Shown here: piece by piece, positions 36,895-45,940 of the stretch | How the letters are laid out: each line of letters opens with the position of its first letter | Numbering within the stretch: the first letter of the stretch is position 1 | Origin: Evansella alkalicola | Lineage (GTDB): Bacteria > Bacillota > Bacilli > Bacillales > Salisediminibacteriaceae | Length of the DNA stretch: 64,000 nucleotides | NCBI RefSeq assembly: GCF_019042735.1 | Contig: NZ_JAHQCR010000036.1 | Span: 44,872-108,871, forward strand | Reading direction: 5' to 3' | The notes under the pieces: model-generated | The model's database searches: none | The model's input: only the letters and a program-made list of their open reading frames with translations | What the model was told of the DNA's origin: nothing | Position numbers and translations under genes: made by a program

Positions 36895-38382
36895 TTAAAA
36901 TCTACGAGCAATATCATTCCATTTCAGTTCATTTTGGAACTGCATCACATTGGTAGATTCGTTAATAAACACAATCTCAACATCATTCATTGTTGCCCAA
37001 TCATACAATTGTTCCGGTGTTACCTTAAAGGAGAACACGGTATGGTGAGCACCACCAGCATGAATCCAAGCTTCGGCAGATTCACTTAAAGATGGCTTCG
37101 GCTTCCATAAAACTTGTGCAACAGGAAGATTTGGCATTTCCTTCACAGGTTTCACAGCTTCTACTTCATTTACTACTAATCGGAAACGATGTCCTAAATC
37201 TATAAGAGATGCATTTAATGCACGTCCTTCATCACCATTGAATACCATTCGAGCAGGATCATCTTTCCCACCAATTCCAAGTGGATGTACCTCAATTTTC
37301 GGCTTTGTCGCTGAAACTGTAGGACAAATTTCTAACATGTGAGATCCAAGTACAAGCTCATTCCCTTTTTCTAAGTGGTAGGTGTAATCTTCCATAAAGG
37401 AAGTTCCCTTACCGTCTGCAATAATCTTCATCATTCGAAGTAACGCTGCAGTTTTCCAATCACCTTCTCCTGCAAAACCGTAGCCTTGTTCCATCAAACG
37501 TTGAACCGCTAGTCCAGGCAACTGTCTCATGCCGTGAAGGTCTTCGAAGTTAGTTGTGAAGGCACCGAATCCACCTTCTTCTAAAAATGATTTCAAGCCT
37601 AACTCAATTCGAGCCTGATATTTAATAGATTCCTTGTACTCCTCAGACGTTTCTGCAGCAGAATTTATATCATATAATTCGTTATATTCTTCATAAAGGG
37701 CATCAACAGCTTCATCAGAGATTTCATTCATACGTTCCACTAAATCCCCAATACCAAATGCTGTCGTTGTCCAACCAAACTTGATCTGAGCTTCTACTTT
37801 ATCCCCTTCTGTAACAGCAACATTACGCATGTTATCGCCAAAACGGGCCACTTTGATGTTTTTCCCTTCAACAACTGCAATAGAAGTTCTCATCCAACTT
37901 GCCGTTCTAGTACGCACATCCTCATCTTCCCAATGTCCCACTACAACTTTACGAGGAACATTCATGCGTGCACCAATAAAACCATATTCCCTGTCTCCAT
38001 GAGCAGATTGGTTCGTATTCATAAAGTCCATGTCGATTTTGTCCCATGGAATTTCTCTGTTAAACTGCGTGTGAAGATGGAGTAAAGGCTTTCTTAATTC
38101 AGAAAGACCAGCAATCCACATTTTTGCAGGAGAGAAAGTATGCATCCAAGTGATAATCCCAGCACATTCTTTATCTACATTTGCTTCCGAGCATAAATCT
38201 AGAATAGCATCTGCTGTAGTTAAAACTGGTTTTAATACGATTTCAAACGGAATACTTTCGTCATTATTTAATCCTTCAACAATCTTAGCTGAATGGTCAT
38301 GTACCTCTTCAATGGTTTCAGGACCATATAAATGCTGGCTTCCTGTTACAAACCAAAACTGATATTTTTTCGTCTTTAACAT
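36895..38382 (-). CDS. araA: L-arabinose isomerase
   Basis: Converts L-arabinose to L-ribulose in the cytoplasm; a manganese-dependent enzyme. The 495 residues align end to end with Bacillus AraA. FVTGSQHLYGPE opens the protein, and the expected Glu and His metal ligands lie in EGDWKTAALLR, SFMEDYTYHLEKG, GSHMLEICP and GGAHHTVFS. RBS AAGGAGGAAAA. It follows araD by 84 bases, and both are behind two AraR-like operators. The usual partner araB (ribulokinase) is not between them nor elsewhere in the window. Confidence 0.97.
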   Translation of the reverse strand: MLKTKKYQFWFVTGSQHLYGPETIEEVHDHSAKIVEGLNNDESIPFEIVLKPVLTTADAILDLCSEANVDKECAGIITWMHTFSPAKMWIAGLSELRKPLLHLHTQFNREIPWDKIDMDFMNTNQSAHGDREYGFIGARMNVPRKVVVGHWEDEDVRTRTASWMRTSIAVVEGKNIKVARFGDNMRNVAVTEGDKVEAQIKFGWTTTAFGIGDLVERMNEISDEAVDALYEEYNELYDINSAAETSEEYKESIKYQARIELGLKSFLEEGGFGAFTTNFEDLHGMRQLPGLAVQRLMEQGYGFAGEGDWKTAALLRMMKIIADGKGTSFMEDYTYHLEKGNELVLGSHMLEICPTVSATKPKIEVHPLGIGGKDDPARMVFNGDEGRALNASLIDLGHRFRLVVNEVEAVKPVKEMPNLPVAQVLWKPKPSLSESAEAWIHAGGAHHTVFSFKVTPEQLYDWATMNDVEIVFINESTNVMQFQNELKWNDIARRF

Positions 38383-38466
38383 GTTTTTTCCTCCTTGGGA
38401 ATATTGTGCTTTAAATCATAAATAATTATAATTGCTAGATGCTATTGTTTTGTTCAGTATTTTGCT

Positions 38467-39162
38467 TTACTTTTGACCATAGTAAGCGTTCGCACCATGT
38501 TTTCTAAGAAAATGGCGGTCAAGTAAAGTTTGGTCCATAGGTGGTGTAGATGGATTGATAGAAAGCGTCTTCATTGCCATATCCGCAACTTCCTCCACTA
38601 CAACTGCATTGTGAACGGCATTATTTGGATCTTTCCCCCAAACAAATGGCGCATGAGAATTCACGAGAACCCCTGGAATATTCATAGGATCAATGTTCTG
38701 AGATTCAAAGCATTCCACGATCACATTACCTGTTTCCAATTCATATTTCCCTTCGATCTCTTCACGAGTCATTGCCCTTGTACAAGGAATCTCCCCATAG
38801 AAGTAATCTGCATGTGTTGTCCCGTATGCTGGAATTGACCTTCCTGCTTGAGCCCAGCTAGTTGCAGCTGTGGAATGGGTATGTACAATTCCACCTATTT
38901 TTGTAAACGCTTTATATAGTATCAAGTGTGTCGCTGTATCAGATGAAGGCTTTAAATCTCCTTCAACAACGTTACCTTCTAAATCAACGACAACCATATC
39001 ATCACTTGTCATTTCATCATAATCAAGTCCACTAGGCTTAATTACTACAAGCCCACTTTCTCGATCAATCCCGCTGACGTTCCCCCAAGTAAATGTAACT
39101 AGCTTGTGTTTTGGAAGTGCAAGATTAGCTTGTAAAACCTTCTCTTTTAAACTTTCTAACAT
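38467..39162 (-). CDS. araD: L-ribulose-5-phosphate 4-epimerase
   Basis: Class II aldolase-fold zinc enzyme of 231 residues that converts L-ribulose 5-phosphate to D-xylulose 5-phosphate, linking arabinose to the pentose phosphate pathway. The phosphate site (FTWGNVSGI, KPSGLDYD) and the zinc ligands GGIVHTHSTAAT and TTHADYF are present; a later His lies in LLDRHFLRKHG. AGGAGC precedes the ATG. First gene of the araDA operon, in the reverse of the B. subtilis araABD order and without araB. Confidence 0.96.
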   Translation of the reverse strand: MLESLKEKVLQANLALPKHKLVTFTWGNVSGIDRESGLVVIKPSGLDYDEMTSDDMVVVDLEGNVVEGDLKPSSDTATHLILYKAFTKIGGIVHTHSTAATSWAQAGRSIPAYGTTHADYFYGEIPCTRAMTREEIEGKYELETGNVIVECFESQNIDPMNIPGVLVNSHAPFVWGKDPNNAVHNAVVVEEVADMAMKTLSINPSTPPMDQTLLDRHFLRKHGANAYYGQK

Positions 39163-39216
39163 ATGGTTCAGCTCCTTCTAGGAAACTAATAGAGTAATCA
39201 CTCATGTTCCATTATA

Positions 39217-39234
39217 AACTTGTACGTACAATAT
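39217..39234. promoter_or_regulatory. AraR-type operator 1
   Basis: ACTTGTACGTACAATA contains the perfect palindrome TTGTACGTACAA, the core of the Bacillus AraR box. It is 58 bp upstream of the araD start. araR itself is not in the window. Confidence 0.82.
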
Positions 39235-39324
39235 ATAAAGTGTTTTGTTAAGAATTTTATTTTACATTATTGTTACAACGATAAAAAACTAGACTGGTGT
39301 GTTCTTAATATGGGTATTATTCCT

Positions 39325-39342
39325 TATTGTCCGTACATTTAT
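39325..39342. promoter_or_regulatory. AraR-type operator 2
   Basis: ATTGTCCGTACATTTA, a weaker AraR-like box centred about 107 bp (ten helical turns) from operator 1. In B. subtilis paired AraR boxes act cooperatively by looping; that is inferred here from the arrangement. Confidence 0.6.
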
Positions 39343-39463
39343 GGATTGATTGTGACTTCGATAAAAAGGATTGCGTAGAAATCCCATAACTATGCTTTTT
39401 TATTGAAGTGCTTGTGTGGGTTGTATTAAGGAAGCAGCAGTTATGATGGTTTATTCGTTTTCT

Positions 39464-40075
39464 TATCGACAGTTTGCTTTGGTTTCCATGCAAAACTGTC
39501 GGTATTACACTCTCTTATCGACAGTTTTCTTTGATTTCAATGCAAATCTGTCGGTATTACACTCTCTTATCGACAGTTTTCTTTGATTTCAATGCAAATC
39601 TGTCGGTATTACGGGCTCTTATCGACAGTTTTAATTGGTTTCCATGCAAAACTGTCGGTATTACGCTCTCTTATCGACAGTTTTAATTGGTTTCCATGCG
39701 TCTGTCGGTATTATGCTCTCTTATCGACAGTTTTAATTGATTTCTATGCAAATCTGTCGGTATTATGCTCTCTTATCGACAGTTTTCTTTGGTTTCAATG
39801 CAAATCTGTCGGTATTATACTCTCTTATCGACAGTTTTAATTGATTCCAATGCAAATCTGTCGGTATTACACTCTCTTATCGACAGTTTGCTTTGATTTC
39901 TATGCAAATCTGTCGGTATTATACTCTCTTATCGACAGTTTTGCTTAGTTTCAATGCAAATCTGTCGGTATAACCTGTTCTTATCGACAGTTTTCTTTGA
40001 TTCCGATGCAAATCTGTCGGTATTACGCTCTCTTATCGACAGTTTTGCTTAGTTTCAATGCAAATCTGTCGGTAT
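39464..40075 (+). repeat. Stem-loop array A3: 12 units of 52 bp
   Basis: Twelve TATCGACAG copies starting at 39464, paired with CTGTCGGTA arms. Ten of eleven spacings are exactly 52 bp; the exception (39672 to 39722, 50 bp) reflects a short loop deletion. Loops share a TTTCAATGCAAAT-type sequence different from the loops of A1, so arrays homogenise locally. Same orientation as A1 and A2. It lies between the araDA promoter and the terminator at 40106. Confidence 0.95.
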
Positions 40076-40105
40076 TACCTAGAGACATACTTAAACACTT
40101 CCCCA

Positions 40106-40145
40106 CAAAAAAGAACCTGAGCAAAATTAATTCTGCATCAGGTAA
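40106..40145 (-). terminator. Terminator of the metQ-side operon
   Basis: TTACCTGA and TCAGGT pair at the base of a hairpin with further pairing of GCAGAATT and AATTTTGC; a T run follows on the minus strand. It lies 185 bp beyond the last gene of the operon. Confidence 0.75.
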
Positions 40146-40329
40146 TAGTTTATGATTTCTTACGTTATCTATGTGAGAAACTATGAAGTAGCAAAATTCC
40201 AGGGGACAAAGTTACAAATGTAGCGAAGACGCTCAATTCCAAACGCACAAACTCGCAGCGTTCAATTGCACAAATCTACAATTTCGCACTTACAAATTCG
40301 CCACGCCCCTCCTCACTCACTTGCCCTTC

Positions 40330-41205
40330 TTATAGAAATACATACTCACCTTTCCCTATTTCAATCTTTGTCCCACTTAGTTTAGAATTCTTTGCCGTTT
40401 GGAACTCCAATTGAGTAAGGCGATTTGCATTACCTTTTCTAAACACAAACCCCTTCCCACTTCCACGAGATCCAGCTTCCTTTAGACTTGCCACCTCATA
40501 ATCCTCATCAACACAAGAAGCCAACTCTGTTTCTTCAAAGCCAAAGCCAAAAATTTCCGCCCAATGAGATGCGATCTCCACAGGGTCCTCCACATGGAAA
40601 ACTGCATTTTTCACAGACACTTCTCCAGCAGGGTGGTCCTGAACAACTCCCGCTTCTATCAACTGTTTGAGCCTGTCCTCATCATTCCCTTTCCACTGAA
40701 TGACGAATGGATAAACAAGCCCTTGGTAGTCTCCAGCAATGGTCATCATACGCCATTCAATGAGCTGATCTTGTTTATTTAGACGCTTCCCATCAATGAT
40801 TGGAGACAGGGACAAACCGTGCAACTTTAGTTTTGAGGCCACTGCATCAATATCGTTTGTTCGAAGGGCAACCCTGTTAAGCAACTCATGTTCAGGCAAC
40901 AAAACTGCAGAATCCCTTGCAATTAGGTTCGATTCCTTTGCGTTAACAACAAGATCTCTGTCCTCTATTCCCATAAATTCAATGTACGTTAAATCGAAAT
41001 AACTTAAGGCATTAAAGGTTCCCCACTGTTTATGGGAGCCCCCGTGAAAGGCATGCAGACCATTTTTTTCAAAAACAGAGATGGGCTCCTCTAAATCATT
41101 CACATAATGAACAACGTGATCGAGAACGAGACTGGGAGTTTGCCCGTCACCATCACCGTCACCGTTTTGACCCTTCAATTGATTGCCAGTGGCCACGTCA
41201 CTCAT
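40330..41205 (-). CDS. VOC-superfamily protein with glyoxalase-like domain
   Basis: Cytoplasmic protein of 291 residues. LVLDHVVHYVNDLEEPISVF starts a glyoxalase-like domain, here in the long form with two VOC modules (about 28-160 and 185-285). GGSHKQWGTFNALSYF and DLTYIEFMGIE are typical of this subgroup. Its ATG overlaps the TGA of the ProC-like gene by four bases (ATGA), so the two are translationally coupled. Activity unknown; members of the superfamily do isomerisation, ring-opening or lyase reactions with a metal. A Gly/Asp-rich linker (about residues 12-22) precedes the domain. Confidence 0.82.
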   Translation of the reverse strand: MSDVATGNQLKGQNGDGDGDGQTPSLVLDHVVHYVNDLEEPISVFEKNGLHAFHGGSHKQWGTFNALSYFDLTYIEFMGIEDRDLVVNAKESNLIARDSAVLLPEHELLNRVALRTNDIDAVASKLKLHGLSLSPIIDGKRLNKQDQLIEWRMMTIAGDYQGLVYPFVIQWKGNDEDRLKQLIEAGVVQDHPAGEVSVKNAVFHVEDPVEIASHWAEIFGFGFEETELASCVDEDYEVASLKEAGSRGSGKGFVFRKGNANRLTQLEFQTAKNSKLSGTKIEIGKGEYVFL

Positions 41206-42044
41206 GACTTCTCTCCTCCAAGCTCAGTTGTTCGTTTCACAGCTGCCAGAACACTCCGTTGCAGCCCTGCGGAAAAGTCACTGCCATTTAACTCATGAAG
41301 GGCGTGCATTCCGACGCCTGCAGGTGAATTATTAATATCCAATAGCTGCCTAGGGTGCTTTCCGCTTAACCTTAGCATTTCTACTGCTCCAACCATGTTT
41401 TCAAGTGCTACCTTCCAAGCCTGTTCCCGCGGAAGTCCAGCTAGAACACCTGCGTCCACAAAGGATTCAATAAAATAATAGATGTAATTAGGACCAGCAA
41501 CCCCGAAGCCTGTAAAAACATCGATGAGTGATTCTTCCAAGTATTGAACCTTTCCAAATCCTTTTAAAAACTTGTCTACTTCCTCTTTCACCGTTTCGAC
41601 CTCAGCAGCTTGATTAGTAGCAACACCACTATAGCCAAGTCCAGTATCTGTCAGTGTATTTGGAATCACCCGAATGATCGGGCGCCCCTCTATATCTACC
41701 TGTAAATAACTTGCTAGTTTTTCAATATTCACGCCTGCAATTAATGATAATACTGCCGCTTCGTCTTGCCCATGCTCTTTTATTAATTCACCAACAGATG
41801 CCAAATCATCATGAGGTCTTACACCTAGAACAATCAACGTTGCATGAGATAGCTCTTTTTGTTGATGATGGCTGGACACGGTCTTTATCTCATATTTCCC
41901 CTTCAAATAGTCCAATCTACTAGGATTTATATCAGCTACAGATATCTGTTTTGCAGAAAAAGTTTCATTTTGAAGGATAGCACGGATGATGGCCTCAGAC
42001 ATCTGGCCACCACCAATAAAATGAATTTGCTGCTTAGTTCCCAT
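41202..42044 (-). CDS. Pyrroline-5-carboxylate reductase family protein
   Basis: NAD(P)H-dependent imine reductase of 280 residues. IHFIGGGQMSEAII is the dinucleotide loop, VIRVIPNTLTDTGLGYSG holds the conserved MPN-type region (here IPN), and FGVAGPNYIYYFIESFVDAG followed by the C-terminal SGKHPRQLLDINNSPAG is the dimer and substrate region (family: SPGGTT). The variant NSPAGVGMH differs from the GGTT of true ProC, so the substrate may be another cyclic imine or an amino-acid-derived compound. It sits between metQ and a VOC protein in one operon, with the gene order favouring a catabolic or salvage step over proline synthesis. Confidence 0.82.
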   Translation of the reverse strand: MGTKQQIHFIGGGQMSEAIIRAILQNETFSAKQISVADINPSRLDYLKGKYEIKTVSSHHQQKELSHATLIVLGVRPHDDLASVGELIKEHGQDEAAVLSLIAGVNIEKLASYLQVDIEGRPIIRVIPNTLTDTGLGYSGVATNQAAEVETVKEEVDKFLKGFGKVQYLEESLIDVFTGFGVAGPNYIYYFIESFVDAGVLAGLPREQAWKVALENMVGAVEMLRLSGKHPRQLLDINNSPAGVGMHALHELNGSDFSAGLQRSVLAAVKRTTELGGEKS

Positions 42045-42080
42045 CTTTCTCTCCTCGCTTCTATCAAACTCGTATAGTGT

Positions 42081-42908
42081 TTAGTTGTTCTCCCAAGCTT
42101 CTGGTAAAATAAATCCATCATATTTTGACTGAGAAAGAATGTACTCTTCAAACTCACGGGATTCGTAAGCTGCCACTAAATCCTGTGCCCACTGCGTATC
42201 TTTATCTCCCTCATTTACAGATAGGATAATGCGGTGCTCCATTGGAGTATTCTCAATTTTTAAAGCCTCTGCAATTCTACGACCCGAGTTTGCAATGTAA
42301 TTTCCATTAACAACACCAAAGTCAACGTCTTCTAATGAAACTAATATTTGTGCTGGGTCTAAAACTTGAAAGTCAATGTCGTATAAATCAGGCTCTACAC
42401 TACTTAAATTAAAGTCAATTGTACCAGCGTCTTCCTTTATTTTTACCCACCCAAGGTCTTCTAGAATTCTCACAGCACGCTCCTGATTAACTGGATCATT
42501 AGGCAACGCAACAGTCGTACCATCCTGTACATCATCAAAAGAGTCGTGATTAACAGAGTAAAGTCCTTGTGGCGCCCCTGGCACGAAAGCAACCCCAGTC
42601 ATATTCATGTTCTGATCCTCATTGATCCCTTCCATGTAAGCCGTGCTTTGGAACACACTTGCATCGATCGAACCCTCGTGCATCGCAGGATTCAACTGCA
42701 TGTTCTGTGAAAAAGTACGTATTTCAACTTCATATCCCTTTTCTTCCATAATCGGTAGGATGGCTTCACGGAACTGCTCTTCATAAGTTCCTACCCCAAA
42801 CCCAACAGTGATACTGTTTTTCTCTTGGCCAGTTGTTGATTCCTCACCACATGCTGCAACTAGCCCTAACATTCCTATTGATAATATTGTAAATAATAAC
42901 TTTTTCAT
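42081..42908 (-). CDS. metQ: MetQ/NlpA-type binding lipoprotein
   Basis: Lipid-anchored binding component of a methionine-type (MUT family) ABC importer, 275 residues. The signal peptide ends with the lipobox VAAC (Cys20). VGFGVGTYEEQF and ASVFQSTAYMEG correspond to the start of the NlpA domain (true MetQ: DVNxFQH). The latter motif reads ASVFQSTAYM, lacking the His of methionine binders, so the ligand may differ from methionine. Its permease and ATPase (metI, metN) are on the opposite strand 2 kb away. It is preceded by a UroD-family gene (112 bp) and followed by the ProC-like and VOC genes. Confidence 0.85.
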   Translation of the reverse strand: MKKLLFTILSIGMLGLVAACGEESTTGQEKNSITVGFGVGTYEEQFREAILPIMEEKGYEVEIRTFSQNMQLNPAMHEGSIDASVFQSTAYMEGINEDQNMNMTGVAFVPGAPQGLYSVNHDSFDDVQDGTTVALPNDPVNQERAVRILEDLGWVKIKEDAGTIDFNLSSVEPDLYDIDFQVLDPAQILVSLEDVDFGVVNGNYIANSGRRIAEALKIENTPMEHRIILSVNEGDKDTQWAQDLVAAYESREFEEYILSQSKYDGFILPEAWENN

Positions 42909-43020
42909 ATTTTTCTCTCCCTTATATATATATGTTTGCTTTTGTTTTTTTTTTGTAAAAATTGTTTTTTATCTCTACTACTCCAGATTTTCTCGTTCCG
43001 TTAGTTCCTCCTAAAATCTA

Positions 43021-44043
43021 TTAACCTACCGAACGACGGAATTCCATCAATGCATCATCAGTTACATTCGGAGGAATCGCACAATTCGGAGCTAAAATGA
43101 ACGGCTTACCTTCCATCTTTTTCAACGCAGTAGCTGCTTCTTTACGAATCGCCGCTAGATCATTCTTAGCAAACAAGTGGTGATCAACTCCACCAACCTT
43201 CGTTTTTTCCAAGCATATATCTAAACCGCAATTACCCCTTCCTTTTGTATCCCAACTGATTCCATGAACAGGATACTCATCAAAGCGCTTCGGCTGAGCG
43301 TAATCTCCGCACGTGTGAAGGATCGTCTTTCCGCCACTCTCCCTCGCCGCCTCTAATACGATTAAGTCGTATGGTCTGGAAAACTCATTGAAAGCTGCTT
43401 CATGAAATAAACTTGGATGGGGAGTCCCTGTCACGGCATAAAATAACCCATCAATTCCAGCTTCCTTCAACTCTTTTACATAATCCGCCAATGTCAAAGC
43501 AATGGCATGAAGGGCTTTGTGAACGCCAGTCCTCTCTTCTAAGAACAACTCCTCAAGCATCATGGGCTTATCACTTCCATACACCGTTTGATTCAAATAT
43601 GGCATTCTACCAGCTAGAAACAATAGTATTGTTAATGGTGAAAAAATCGTTTGCGTTAATGGTGTATCTGGTAAGCCTCCTCTTATTTGTTTCACTGCCT
43701 GAATCTGCTCTAATAATGGGGCAGATTTCGTCGCATCAACTGCTTGAATATTGAAAAGATCTTCTGGCCTTTCAATAGCTGCCTTCGTCTGTTTTGGAAA
43801 AACCCAGTTGTAATCTTCGAAGTCATACGTATTTCCCCACACTTCTGTGTAATACGTTGCCCTCGGATTAATTTTCACCCAATCCCAATCAAACTTCTTT
43901 GTAGAACGAACAGTGATCTTTGCAAGATCCTCCCCTGTCTGCTCGTGATCTAAAAAATGCTTCCAACCACTGACAATAGGTCTGTCAGCTAGCTCCCCTG
44001 AAAGAATAGCGTCAAATCTTTCTTTCCTCGTCCACGTACTCAT
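43021..44043 (-). CDS. UroD-superfamily protein with zinc methyltransferase motif
   Basis: Cytoplasmic (beta/alpha)8-barrel protein of 340 residues. Annotated by homology as uroporphyrinogen decarboxylase family, but it carries H243-x-C245 (ILHTCGD) and C321 (APNCAIPP), giving exactly HxCx75C. That motif is the zinc site of the methyltransferase branch (MtaA, MtbA, CmuA), which transfers methyl groups to or from thiols, and is absent from true HemE. I set the start at the ATG at 44043, where GGGAG lies seven bases upstream. It leads the operon UroD-metQ-ProC-VOC and faces metNI. A role in methyl transfer involving an imported sulfur or methylated compound is inferred. Confidence 0.82.
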   Translation of the reverse strand: MSTWTRKERFDAILSGELADRPIVSGWKHFLDHEQTGEDLAKITVRSTKKFDWDWVKINPRATYYTEVWGNTYDFEDYNWVFPKQTKAAIERPEDLFNIQAVDATKSAPLLEQIQAVKQIRGGLPDTPLTQTIFSPLTILLFLAGRMPYLNQTVYGSDKPMMLEELFLEERTGVHKALHAIALTLADYVKELKEAGIDGLFYAVTGTPHPSLFHEAAFNEFSRPYDLIVLEAARESGGKTILHTCGDYAQPKRFDEYPVHGISWDTKGRGNCGLDICLEKTKVGGVDHHLFAKNDLAAIRKEAATALKKMEGKPFILAPNCAIPPNVTDDALMEFRRSVG

Positions 44044-44389
44044 ATGAAAACTCCCTTTCGAAAAGTGCGTATATGCCATTGCAACTTTATGAATGTATGA
44101 AAAATCAAATCCTCAACATTAGATGATAAGTGGATATTTCTATCGCTCCGTTAAATCCGAGTTACTTTATATGATTAATCTGTTAAATGGATATTACCAT
44201 AATGATTTATCCTTGCGCAAGAACTTTTTTCAACATCCGCAAACGCCCCATATCCCTTAACTACACTTATTAGATTTAAACTAATGCCCTAATTCAGAAA
44301 AATATATTGACTGTTTCAATAATAAAACGTAATATACCTATAAAACCTACCTGTTATGTCAGAATTGAAATACAGTAATTCTTTAAAAA
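44044..44389. other. AT-rich gap upstream of the UroD-type gene
   Basis: Contains the promoter region of the UroD-metQ operon. I looked for SAM (S-box) and T-box leaders, expected for methionine transport genes, and saw neither. Confidence 0.5.
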
Positions 44390-44790
44390 AGCTCTGTTAA
44401 AGGGTAATGTTGGTATTTAACACTTTTGATTTTTTGTGGAAGGTATGCCTGTCTCTTCCTCTACAAGCAAATGCTCTGTAGTATATCCGTCGAGACAACT
44501 CGCAGCATACTCGTGATGTTTATGCTCGTTGCTCCTGCGATTACTCGTCGCACAAAACAATCCTGCGGGATTAAAGGCAGGGGTAAGAGCCCGCAGATGC
44601 AGGAGGCAGGACGCCGACATTACGCCGTTGCCCACAGGACGTGGGCAAGTTCTTAGGCGGAATTTGGAGGAGGCTTACCAGCCGCCCGCGGCAAAGAAGA
44701 CACTGCGAAAGTTGAGCAGATGTCGCACTTGTGCCTGTGGTAAAAGCAAGTACCTGTAACAAAAAATCAACATCTAAGTTTAACAGAGCC
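44390..44790 (+). mobile_element. MITE-like element, copy 2 (401 bp)
   Basis: Terminal inverted repeats AGCTCTGTTAAA and TTTAACAGAGCC flank a non-coding core collinear with the copy at 36435, plus about 80 bases of extra GC-rich sequence (around 44542-44665). Flanks TTTAAAAA and TTAAAAAA could be a target duplication. No transposase. It separates the UroD-metQ operon from metN. Confidence 0.78.
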
Positions 44791-44884
44791 TTAAAAAAAA
44801 CATCAGTCCAAAACATTCAGAGGGACAAGAAAGTAAGAAAGTACCCAAATAGATGGAATTAATGGAAATGGAGGAACATAGATC

Positions 44885-45940
44885 ATGATCCAAATGCAGG
44901 ACGTATACAAAGTTTTTGAAAGAAAAGGCGTCACTAACGAAGCTCTCAAGAATATTAATCTAACAGTTAATAAAGGAGATATCTTCGGAGTAATCGGCTA
45001 CAGTGGAGCAGGAAAAAGTACATTAATTAGACTTGTAAACTATCTAGAAAGGCCTACAAAAGGAAGAGTATTAGTAGATGGAAAACCACTTGATCTGTTC
45101 GATACTAAACAATTAAGGGCTATGAAGAAAAACATCGGCATGATTTTTCAACATTTCAATCTATTAGAATCGAAAACTGTTTTTGATAATGTAGCAATCC
45201 CACTTGTACTTACTAAAACACCAAAAACAGACATACAACAGCGAGTGACAGAGTTGTTGGAGTTTGTAGGATTAGGAGATAAAGCAAAAAGTTTTCCAAA
45301 TGAATTGTCAGGGGGACAAAAGCAACGAGTTGGTATAGCCAGGGCACTGGCCTCCAATCCATCAATCCTTCTCTGTGATGAAGCAACGTCAGCATTAGAT
45401 CCACAAACGACACGCTCAATCCTTCAACTACTGAAGAGAATAAATGAAGAGTACAACATTACAATTATGATCATTACCCATGAGATGAGCGTCATTCAAG
45501 AGATATGTAACCGAGTCGCCGTCATGGAAAAGGGAGAGATTATCGAACAAGGCACCGTATTAGAGGTGTTCGGAAAACCTAAGCACCCGACAACAAAGAA
45601 CTTTGTGCGCACCGTCATTCAAGATAGCATGCAAAGTAACATGAAAGAACTGATTCAACGCCAAAGCGCTCAACAAAGGCACCAACTAGACGCTAATCAA
45701 CAGATACAAATATATAAGTTAGAATTCGTGGGCGAACATGCATCAGAACCAATCATTCACACCCTTTATCGAAAATACGTCAACGTCCAACTCAACATCT
45801 TGTTTGCAAACATGACTGAAATTCAATCAACAACATTAGGACATATGGTCATTCAACTGAAAGGAAATAATGAGGACATACAGGAAGCAGTAGCATTCCT
45901 AGAAGATAAAGGAGTAACCATTCGGGAGGTAAAAGAATAA
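44885..45940 (+). CDS. metN: MetN-type ABC importer ATPase
   Basis: ATP-binding subunit of a MUT-family importer, 351 residues. Walker A is GYSGAGKST, the Q-loop lies in MIFQHFNLLES, the signature is LSGGQKQRVGIARAL, and Walker B with the catalytic Glu is LLCDEATSALD. Residues about 270-351 form the C-terminal NIL regulatory domain, where methionine gives transinhibition in E. coli MetN. GGAGG precedes the ATG. The stop overlaps the metI start by one base (TAATG), so both subunits are made in coupling. The cognate binding protein is probably metQ at 42081 on the other strand. Confidence 0.94.
   Translation: MIQMQDVYKVFERKGVTNEALKNINLTVNKGDIFGVIGYSGAGKSTLIRLVNYLERPTKGRVLVDGKPLDLFDTKQLRAMKKNIGMIFQHFNLLESKTVFDNVAIPLVLTKTPKTDIQQRVTELLEFVGLGDKAKSFPNELSGGQKQRVGIARALASNPSILLCDEATSALDPQTTRSILQLLKRINEEYNITIMIITHEMSVIQEICNRVAVMEKGEIIEQGTVLEVFGKPKHPTTKNFVRTVIQDSMQSNMKELIQRQSAQQRHQLDANQQIQIYKLEFVGEHASEPIIHTLYRKYVNVQLNILFANMTEIQSTTLGHMVIQLKGNNEDIQEAVAFLEDKGVTIREVKE

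Noticed and set aside
39583..39840. Repetitive protein reading through array A3
   Set aside because: The open frame exists only because the 52-bp repeat lacks stops in some registers; no ribosome binding site, and 52 is not a multiple of three, so each unit changes frame.
44417..44816. Several ORFs inside the MITE-like element
   Set aside because: They overlap each other on both strands, lack ribosome binding sites and come from GC-rich repeat sequence.
44044..44884. SAM or T-box riboswitch for the methionine-type transporter
   Set aside because: Searched both strands for S-box and T-box core motifs around both operons; none found.
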